Of a stretch of 64,000 nucleotides of DNA, positions 51,160 through 64,000 are shown in pieces (position 1 is the stretch's first letter; each line of letters starts with the position of its first letter). Where the stretch lies: the NCBI GenBank assembly GCA_012295275.1, contig CM022667.1:8276038-8340037 (forward strand), read 5' to 3'. Source of the DNA: Chrysomallon squamiferum. Lineage: Eukaryota > Mollusca > Gastropoda > Neomphalida > Peltospiridae. The notes under the pieces are model-generated. The model made no database searches, was not told where the DNA came from, and saw nothing but the letters and a program-made list of their open reading frames with translations. Position numbers and translations under genes: made by a program.

Positions 51160-54100
51160 GTGGCGTTGTTATTATTATTTTAACAATTCACTAAGATTCA
51201 CTATATATTTTTTCTAGTTACTAGATCTAAATTAATTTTAAATATGAATATTAACTGTATTTTTCAAATTATATTAAATTATAAATAAAAATAAACATTC
51301 AGAAGAAAATATTCCAAAAAGAAGCCCCCCAACAAAATCAATTTTAAAACATTTTCCTTATTTTCGTTTTATACATTATTTTTATTTTTAATGTTACTAT
51401 TAATAAATGAAATAATTTTAAAATGTACAACATGAACATACTACAGACTAGTTACTGTTTAATGTGGAAAACCAAACTGTTTTAAAAACTGAAGATACAT
51501 AATAAAAAAATTAACAATCTGTCAGATGATGTAAAATCTGTGAGAACTTACAGCAGGGAAGTTTGAAATAAGAGGTAACATGATCACTGGCATGATTCTC
51601 ATAGCCCACTTCATTGTGTGTCCCATTGTGCCTGCCTTCACACCATCTGCACCCAGCTGTAAAACACAAACAATTTTAAATTAGTTATTTTGTAACATAT
51701 AACAGCTGTAAAACACACACGTTTTGTAACATGTACTTATAACAGCTGTAAAACACACATTTTGTAACATTTACTTATAACAGCTGTAAAACACACATTT
51801 TGTAACATGTACTTATAACAGCTGTAAAACACACACATTTTGTAACATGTACTTATAACAGCTGTAAAACAAACAACTTTAAATTAGCGATTTTGTAACA
51901 TTTACTTGTAACAGCTGTAAAACACACAAACTATTTTAAATTAGTAATGCTGTAACACAAACATTTTACTTCATAGTTTAAAGTGCGAACTGCTTCTGTG
52001 ACAGTATCTCACATTAGAAACAATTACTTAATGTTGCATAAAACAATATATAATGTCCTGATGCTTATGTCTGAACACATGATTAAAGAATTAGGATTTA
52101 CATCAGAAACTGTATTTGAATAAAACAGAACACAAATTTTAAAAACGAACACAATTATAACAAACAATTTCAATATAAATTATACGAAATAAATAAAAAT
52201 TAATACAACTCCTAATAATTAATAACTTATAAAATGTTAAAATGATATCTAAAACAACAGAAAATGAGTGAACCTCGATGGTGGCTAGGAAGGTGCTCAT
52301 GGTCAAAAGTGGCAGAGCGTAGTAGGGGTCGGGAACAGTGAGATCAGTGAACCAGAACAAGCCCCCTGTCTTCATGCTTTCAACAGGAAGATTCGCCATC
52401 TGCCGGACTCCCACAAACACAGACAGAAACACAGGCAACTGAAAAATAAAACAAATATTTCATAAAACAATCTGTGTTATTAGTCAACTGATAAACCGGA
52501 AACTTTCTGATACTAAAAACTTTTTGAAATTCATCAGGTATTTAATCTTGTTTGATTGTAAAGATTAGACAACATTTCTTAGTTTATTTGATTCTAAAAT
52601 AAATGATACAATTATACACTGATAATAAATGTTTTCCATTAAATTAACAGTCTATGTAGATATTTATGATCAATGTTAAAACTATTTTCTACTTTCTAAA
52701 TTTTGACTAACCTGAGCCAGGGGTACAAGAAAATTCTTCATCACTTTAATTTCATGTTTTTTCATGTAGTTCATTAACTCAGTCCCTGATCTGGCAGCTT
52801 TTAAAACAAACAAGATAAAAAAATAAAAAAATAAATTAAATAAATAAAATAAATTATAAAAATAATAATATATTCCTAAAATACCCAACAAACTAATCAA
52901 TAAAATAAGAAGCAATTTTAGTTTTAATATTTTTTTTTTGTTTTTTTTTGCAGATGTTTTCAAAGTTGTAACAAACTACAGAATCAGTCTTATAAATATT
53001 TTATTAAGAAATAAATAAATTTAAAAAGTACTAGGATGAGAATTTACCCTCAATGTGGTCTCCGCTCATTCTCGCCTGTGAGAAACGTTCCTGCAGACGT
53101 GTTATGTGGGGCATGTGGTTTGCCATGTTTGCAGCATTTTGCTGTGACTTGATTACCAGGGGAAACATCAAAAATCTCAAAGTTATTGTAGCTGCAAAGT
53201 AGTTCATTCTGTTTTACTTTTCAAACATTTCTCTTTTACAATAAATACAGAATATTTTTATAGTAACAACATCAGTGAAAGAATATATTAATAACATTTA
53301 CTAGCCGAAATATATTTCTGCAAAATCTGTTTAAATTATTATTTGAAAGCTTTCTCAGTGATGGAATACAGCTTAATTCCTTTGCAAGAAATATTTAACT
53401 TTAGATAATACAATATACGAAAGATAAAAAATACCAAAGAATCTCCAAACAGTTATCACTTATTATTTGGTTTCAAAATATTAAAGAGAAAAGTAATTTG
53501 GAGGTAATGAAATGTGTGTAAACTATTTCTAGCTGGATCTCAAAAGAATCAACTTGATGTTCAATTCACAGACTCACTGGCGATGATGGCTCCCCACCAG
53601 GGCAGGTCGTAGCTGACGTGCAGGAACTCCAGCGTCTGCTGCAGCAAACCAGACGGCCAGTAGCTGCCCAGTCCCACGCTCTGCAACGTCGGCTCACCAA
53701 GGCATTTAGTGTCTGAACTGCATCAGACACCTCAGGGACAGGGAGGGGGGGAGGCTCAGGTATGTAGTCAGCAGGAGGGGTAAGATCAAGTCCTTCCTGT
53801 AGAACACAACAGAATACATTTAAATACAACACAGAATACACTTAAATCATACAACATCAAATACATTTAAATACAACACAGAATACACTTAAATACAACA
53901 CAGAATACATTTAAATCATACAACATTAAATACATTTAAATCATACATTATAGAATGCATTTAAATCATATAACTTTTCATACACTGAAGTCATACATCA
54001 CAACATACAGTGAAATCATACATCATTGAATACAGTGAAATCAAACATTATAGCATACATTTACATGAAACAACGTAGTATATACTGAAATCACACAACA

Positions 54101-55772
54101 TTGTATACATTCAAATCATGCAACTTTTCACACATTTAAATCATACAATTCATACAGATGTTATATAAAATGATTTGACTTTCTCTCACAAAACCAATTA
54201 TATAATTTTATTATTTCAGTCACGTTCTTTCTGTAACAAAAATTGAAACATACTTCACAGAGTGCATTAGAGTTATAATTTTGTTTATCTAAAGTTATCA
54301 TAACAAATAGTATTTTTATTATTTCCACCAAAAAATGAACTGTATTTTCTTTAATTTATTTATAAAATAATAAGTTATTACTCTATGTTGTTATTTTTAT
54401 AAAATGTGTGTCTATATATATGTCCAAAACAGATATTTCAGAACAGATCCTTATTTTTTTTAAATAAAAAAATAAATCAGTTGCAGAATCAAATTTAGCT
54501 GATTCCTAATAAAAAACAGTGTTAAATTCTTACTGTTGGTGATGAACTGTTGTGTCTGACTGCAGTGAAACTATAAAGAACTGCTGTGTTCCGAAAATGT
54601 GACACCGTAAACTGCTGATTGTGTAGATTTGTTGACTGGATACATCGCTTCATAAACACATTCTGATGAAAACATCGCCTGGACAGCTGAAAGAAAATGG
54701 AGGAAGCAATTAATATTTGTTAATATGTTGCAGCATTTTTAATATCAATGCCATTAGCTGCCAAAACATTTAATCATTAAAGGATCTGAAAATGATTAGA
54801 TATTCATTTTTCTTCTTTTTTAAAAATTATCTTGCCTTCCTTCAGGTTTTTTTTTTGTCTGGTGGTAATCCTGAAATAAGTTAAAGGAAATGCTATGTAA
54901 ATATTAATCCAATCCTGTTTTATTATCATGAATTGTAGCAAAACTCTGTCTTAGACTAAGCACAAATGTAAATATTTTTAAAAATATTTTTGTGCGCATG
55001 TTGCATTTGCCACAGAAATAAAAGCTGTCCTGCATTTGGGAGATTTTCTCTACTAGTCACGGTTTTATTTTTCATTCATAATATAAATATTATTATACTA
55101 AATTAATGTGTTGAAATTTGTCATCAAAATATTTATTTCCTTTTCTCTCATTTTCAAAAATATAAATATTTATAATTAAATAAATGTACAAATAATTATA
55201 TTAATCAGTTTTTTCCTTTTCTCTCTCTTTTTTTAAAAATTTAAATATTTATAGTTAAATACATGAATAAATTATTATATTAATCTGTGTTAGCTTTTAT
55301 AAAATAGATTTGACGTATGAAGTTTTGGGAGAATAATAATAATTACTAATATCTGACACACTGACAGTGATTGACACTTCAGTCATTCAGCTGCTGATTG
55401 CAGTTTAGTAATCTGAAAGATACGTTATCCATCTATTTAGATTTAACTGTTATTTAGGACTGACGTACTAAACATAAAAGCTTTATGCTAAAAGTTAAAT
55501 GTTAATAGTGTTACAGTTAATATTTAACTTTTAATCTAAGAATGTAGTTATGTAGTAAAGTTTAGGACGAAATAAACGTGGTATGAATGACCTTCAGTTG
55601 ATCAAACTAATGCCCGTTAGTATCAGTGTTTAGGTCATATTTTTTAATATAAGTGTGAAAATGGGTTTTATCTCTTCAGAAAATATCAGCTTGAACGATC
55701 GCCACTTCTTACCCTAGTTGTACCATTAAAATGTCTGATGCAAACTCGAACATGCTTTAAAAGTGCTGCCAT
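50206..55772 (-). CDS. OXA1L: OXA1L, mitochondrial inner membrane insertase
   Basis: Nine exons in transcript order: 55772-55713, 54686-54534, 53796-53578, 53191-53048, 52797-52712, 52438-52274, 51656-51552, 51037-50875, 50381-50206. About 423 residues. The N-terminus is basic and rich in Ser/Arg/His, as for a mitochondrial presequence (exons 1-2). The YidC/Oxa1 core has GLGSYWPSGLLQ and LPWWGAI (first membrane segment), LRFLMFPLVIKSQ, SGDHIE, QMANLPV, FWFTDLTVPDPYYALPLL, and MLVYWLTSNLFSLIQV with the following basic matrix tail. The family inserts mitochondrially encoded and other proteins into the inner membrane, with the C-terminal tail touching the mitoribosome. Exon 3 is broken by one base: its first part reads VPEVSDAVQTLNAL in one frame and GEPTLQSVGLGSYW in another. 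One missing G in the TTGGTGAG region (plus strand about 53693-53701) would reconcile them. All other junctions keep phase. Confidence 0.88.
51657..51960. repeat. ~40-bp minisatellite containing a splice acceptor, OXA1L intron 6
   Basis: Units of AACAGCTGTAAAACACAC followed by ATTTTGTAACATGTACTTAT repeat with copies of the AACAGCTG element starting near 51701, 51741, 51779, 51817, 51857 and 51910. On the minus strand each unit reads GTGTTTTACAG then CTG, the same sequence as the acceptor of OXA1L exon 7 at 51657-51661. The array thus begins at the splice site and carries copies of it upstream of the true exon. Confidence 0.85.
53797..54150. repeat. ~23-bp diverged minisatellite abutting OXA1L exon 3
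   Basis: Units of about 22-24 bp of the form ACATTTAAATCATACAACA or ACAACACAGAATACACTTAA fill the first 350 bp of intron 2 seen from exon 3. Copies nearest the exon are most alike and those further away are more diverged. It starts within about 10 bp of the acceptor. Confidence 0.8.
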
Positions 55773-56645
55773 CGTGGATGTTCTGATAATTATTTCCTCC
55801 TTTTTGGTGTTGTGCTCCAGCTAAAAACTTTTGTTTATGATATTGTGGGTCTTAGTAATTTAAATATAAATCCACAGCTTAATAAGAATGTATGTGTATA
55901 TGTGTGCACCTATGTAAGTATGTATGTATGTATGTATGTACTATGTACGTATGTATATATATGTGTGTGTGTGTGTGTATGTGTGTGTGTGTATATATAT
56001 AATGATTATATGCAATTATGTATGTCTAAAATAGTAGCAATTAAAACGTTTTGCTTTATTATTTTCTTCTAATATAAACATGAATCAATTTGAAGAAAAA
56101 AATAAAAATAAATAAGTAGTTTGTTCTGCTGATCGATCGTTCTAATATCCTATAAACGTATATTTAATATTACTAATTAAGAATAAGCCAATATGTTTAT
56201 ATCAAATAACTTCCCACAGACTAGCATCAAATGTTTTGTATTAACATGTCCGTATCAGTTTTAACAGTATTTCACAAATTGTTAATTCACTGATTCAGTG
56301 ATTGGTAATTGGTTGATCGATACGATTGTCAGATAATTAAACAACTGAATGATTGATTATTTAATCTATTCATTTATTAGTTTTGATCTTTGATAAAATA
56401 TTGATATTCACGAATAAGTGTAATTATAACGCTTGCTAAGGCCTCTTTCTGTGGTCGCTGTACCTATCATTCATCTCATTATTTTAAGTTCAGTTTAAGC
56501 ATCTTCATTGGAGATTTAATAGTTGCGTCCCTTATTACTTTAATAGAGTTACGCCCCTTATCACTTTCTGTTGTCGATCAACGGGGAAGTGAAGTGGAGA
56601 GAATAACGTTGCTAGTTACCGCGTGATGCTGGCTCATCGCGCGCC
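55773..56645. other. OXA1L-JmjC divergent intergenic region
   Basis: The two genes point away from each other across about 960 bp between start codons. The left part carries (TATG)n/(GT)n repeats (about 55910-56000). The right part becomes CpG-containing from about 56570 and leads into the JmjC TATA promoter. No ORF is supported. Confidence 0.5.
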
Positions 56646-56731
56646 TATAAAAAGGCATTTATCCGGTAATCCCATTCACAGAAGTGTCATTTACGAGACG
56701 AATGACACCAGGAGCTTGAGAGCATTTCGCA
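56646..56731 (+). promoter_or_regulatory. TATA core promoter and 5'UTR of the JmjC gene
   Basis: TATAAAAA at 56646-56653 sits in GC-rich flanks (GCGCGCC before, GGC after). An initiator-like TTCACA at 56675-56680 places its A 32 bp after the TATA T, the usual distance. The predicted 5'UTR is about 54 bases. The start codon at 56732 overlaps an ATTTCGCAAT motif (56724-56733). Confidence 0.65.
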
Positions 56732-61537
<4,806 letters not shown>

Positions 61538-62052
61538 ACAAGGCCAACATTTTTTAAATATTCTGAAAACAAATTTACACGTTTTTTTCTGTTATCTCTG
61601 AACTCATATTTATTTTATTTTATACTTTTTAAAACTTTTTTGTGAGAGAACTATTTATTGATTTTCAAATATTTTACAATTTTCAGCTATTATTATTATT
61701 ATAGACAGATCACATTTTATTACTGTTTACAAAATATTTAATTATAGCTTATAATTTAAGAAATACTTATGCATAATTAATTTATCGTGATACCCATATT
61801 TTACCTGTTAATGGAAAAATAAAAATTAAACAAGGGAAAGAAAACAGCAGATAATCAGTATTGTTTTCTGATTGGTTATTGCCGTAATATAATATTTACC
61901 TGATAAAAAAATTTTGCCTGGAAAATAATATTAATATGTTAATATTTGTTCCTATTTAATTAAAAAAAATCAAAATATTGTTATTTGGCATAATCTATAA
62001 TTTTTGAAAATGTAAATGTCAATTTGAATTAAATTTTGACAAGTGCTGGTAT

Positions 62053-62400
62053 TAAATTTACATCAAAACAAACTGTTCTATGTGTTTTTAAAAATTTGAC
62101 AGTTCTATGTTTGTCATTAATCTGATTTGCCCATTCCAACTCTATTCGGTATCCACTAAAACAAAGAGAGACACACACACACACAAATATAAATTTATAT
62201 CAGAACACACTATTCTATACATTCTTTAAAAAAATGTGACCATTCTTCATATACTCTATTCTGTATCCCTTAACATAAAATAAATATAAAATTTATATCA
62301 AAATATACCATTCTGTATATTCTTGAAAACAAATGTGACAGCTCTACATGTGTTAATCCTGAATTGCCCGTTCTAACTGCATTCTGCATCCACTCACTGG
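62053..62400. repeat. Three diverged ~115-bp direct repeats after the JmjC gene
   Basis: Each copy starts near AAATTTAYATCA, continues with CYATTCTRTA...TTCTT or TTTTTAAAA...TGTGACA, and ends near CTATTC/CATTCTG then TATCC/CATCC. Starts are near 62053, 62189 and 62289. They lie between the stop and the candidate poly(A) signal. Confidence 0.6.
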
Positions 62401-62433
62401 AGGAAGACATCTGATTACAGCTGTAGTGTTGTC

Positions 62434-62439
62434 AATAAA
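62434..62439 (+). terminator. Candidate poly(A) signal for the JmjC gene
   Basis: AATAAA followed by a TGTTT-rich stretch about 0.9 kb after the stop. An earlier AATAAA lies at 61818-61823. Confidence 0.35.
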
Positions 62440-62769
62440 GAGTCGTTCTCTGTTTAATTCTGTAAACTGACAGCTCCCATTCAGAGATAATTGCCAATTT
62501 GTTAAATGATTCACGTCGTTCACGATTCCACTGAAGACAATCTCCCAAACTGTTCAGCCCAACTCATGCGTGACCAGATAACCAGCAGACTGCAAATTAA
62601 ATCTTTCCTTTCTCGTTTCACAGTTTTATAAATGATTTTACTTGATGTCATTCATTTATTAATGTCTTACGTTTAAGTCACAATTTTATCTTTTTTTTTT
62701 TCTTTTTTCTGCTAGCAAAAATAATAAAAAAATAATTAAATAAAAACAGCAATAATAATAATAATAAAG

Positions 62770-62900
62770 GCAGGGGTGCTCAATACGTCGAGCGGTTAGA
62801 TCGCGCACCATTCAGTGCAAGTCATCAGTAAGTGACCATAAATTTATTCAGTTGTATTCTGCCGTAAGGATTCATGCTTTGATGCAAGGTGCGCCAACAT
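62770..62900 (+). mobile_element. Possible tRNA-derived SINE relic
   Basis: GGGGTGCTCAATACGTCGAG followed by CGGTTAGATCGCGCACC resembles the 5' part of tRNA-derived SINEs, including a box-A-like segment. A box B is not clearly preserved in the following bases, and the body is CpG-bearing unlike its surroundings. A cloverleaf cannot be drawn, so a functional tRNA is unlikely. Confidence 0.3.
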
Positions 62901-63038
62901 ATACTGTGTATATAAAGTATATATAGTACATACATAAATAAATATATTTAATATGTTTTAATACAGGTAGATCATATTGACCTGGTCAGTTTAAAAGTAG
63001 CTCGCAAGCTGAAAAAGTGGACACGCAAGCATTAAGGC

Positions 63039-63347
63039 ATTTGTTCTTTCAACCCAAAACACACTCTAAACAATTTTCATTAAACGATATGGAAATTTTA
63101 AGACATTTTATTAAAATCAAACCATTTTTTTCTTCTTCTTTAGTGAATGTCGAAGCAATGTGAAAGGTATAAAAAGTTATTTAAATCATTACTCATTATA
63201 ACACGATGTTTTTACAACCATTGTTTTTTCAACCAATACGAGCTTTAAGCAAACGTTAACAAAAGATACAAAGCCAAAATCTGAATGATAAGATTTTATT
63301 AAAAACAAACCAGTTTTTTTAATGACTCGTTAAACTGTGAAAAGTAA
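63039..63347. repeat. Diverged ~180-bp duplication
   Basis: 63039-63170 and 63219-63347 share TTTCAACC, CTCTAA or CTTTAAGC, ATTTTATTAAAA-CAAACCA followed by a T-run, then a GTTAAAC/GTGAAA-type tail in the same order. Non-coding. Confidence 0.45.
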
Positions 63348-63349
63348 AA

Positions 63350-63350
63350 C

Positions 63351-63401
<51 letters not shown>
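63350..63401. repeat. (AAT)n microsatellite
   Basis: About 17 AAT units. The rest of the window end is non-coding apart from a short CpG-containing patch at 63595-63700. Confidence 0.9.
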
Positions 63402-63403
<2 letters not shown>

Positions 63404-64000
63404 CACCTTCAACATAATAATGTGTGATACATAATAATGTCCACACAGTTACTTTAATTCTGACATTATAATACTTGTGGCAATACGGTAGACCGACAGA
63501 GAATAATTTTTAGGTTACACACAACATTTAGCTTTAACGAGGGTTACTAAAGTGGTGAGTTCGAACGAGTGAATACAATAACGGTTTTCTCTTGCAGATT
63601 AGACTGGTCAGGCGTCTTGTGTCAGAGCTCTGTGTCCTCCGTCGCCTGCAACCTGAAATATTCACGAATATTTATTCCCCAACTCTGTGATTATTTTTAG
63701 GTACGGTTCTGTATTCCATTTGTTATAATTACTGTACACAGTGTGTGTCTGTTAAAACTGCTCAAACACCACTGCAAACAGAAATTCACAAAAACACATT
63801 TATAATTGTAGATACGTGGATAAAAAACTGAGTGATATATTTGTCTGGGTACTTGATCACTACTCCCCTAATCAAAGTTGGGATATTCTTTCTTTCTTTA
63901 TTTATTTTTTGTTTTTAAAAAAAAATCAAGGTGAAAACATTCATCCCTAAATCCGTTTATCAGTGATAATTATTTTCAAACATGTTCCATTTATGCCCCA

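Noticed and set aside
53693-53712. A 17-nt intron in OXA1L exon 3 as the cause of the frame change
   Set aside because: Removing it would restore the frame, but introns this short are not known in animals, and the removed residues (GEPTLQ) look like conserved Oxa1L sequence.
62770-62850. Functional tRNA gene
   Set aside because: A box-A-like stretch is visible but no acceptor stem pairing or B box could be drawn.

Overview
This looks like a window of an AT-rich, intron-rich animal nuclear genome, most likely a lophotrochozoan and probably a mollusc. The basis is spliced genes with GT-AG introns mostly of 0.1-1 kb, five proteins with animal-type architecture, a very heavy load of simple repeats ((AAT)n, (AAAT)n, (GA)n, (CA)n, (ACAT)n), and no bacterial gene organisation. 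The phylum is inferred from general character and is not proven by the sequence. No intact transposon, rRNA, canonical tRNA or CRISPR is visible.

Layout. Bases 1 to about 20.6 kb are gene-poor. They hold long microsatellites, nested palindromes (5.26-5.55 kb), over-represented short motifs (TGACGTCA, ATTTCGCAAT), a few CpG-containing islands, and one unassigned high-complexity ORF on the minus strand near 9 kb. From 20.7 to 28.6 kb lies a complete 17-exon CLPTM1L gene on the plus strand, probably with an untranslated first exon. At 31.78-34.57 kb there is a 27-bp satellite with a higher-order repeat of about 281 bp. From 42.80 down to 34.75 kb is a complete 15-exon CEP72 on the minus strand. 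Next, head-to-head with CEP72 across 599 bp, is the 10-exon TTC5 gene (43.40-48.56 kb, plus). OXA1L follows on the minus strand (55.77-50.21 kb, 9 exons). Last is a TATA-driven 4-exon gene for a membrane-anchored JmjC/cupin-8 protein (56.73-61.54 kb, plus). The end of the window holds its 3' region, diverged local duplications, and a possible tRNA-derived SINE relic.

The genes serve different cell structures: CLPTM1L the ER membrane and GPI-anchor synthesis, CEP72 the centrosome and centriolar satellites, TTC5 transcription co-factor work and tubulin mRNA control, OXA1L the mitochondrial inner membrane. The JmjC protein is predicted to be a type II membrane oxygenase. There is no operon or pathway link. 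The order does place two human linkage pairs together: CLPTM1L with CEP72 (5p15.33) and TTC5 with OXA1L (14q11.2).

I rebuilt the exon models by hand from splice signals, reading frame and remembered homology. CLPTM1L, CEP72 and the JmjC gene keep frame across every junction. TTC5 (exons 6/7) and OXA1L (exon 3) each carry a one-base frame inconsistency, which could be an assembly indel, a real allele, or unusual splicing.
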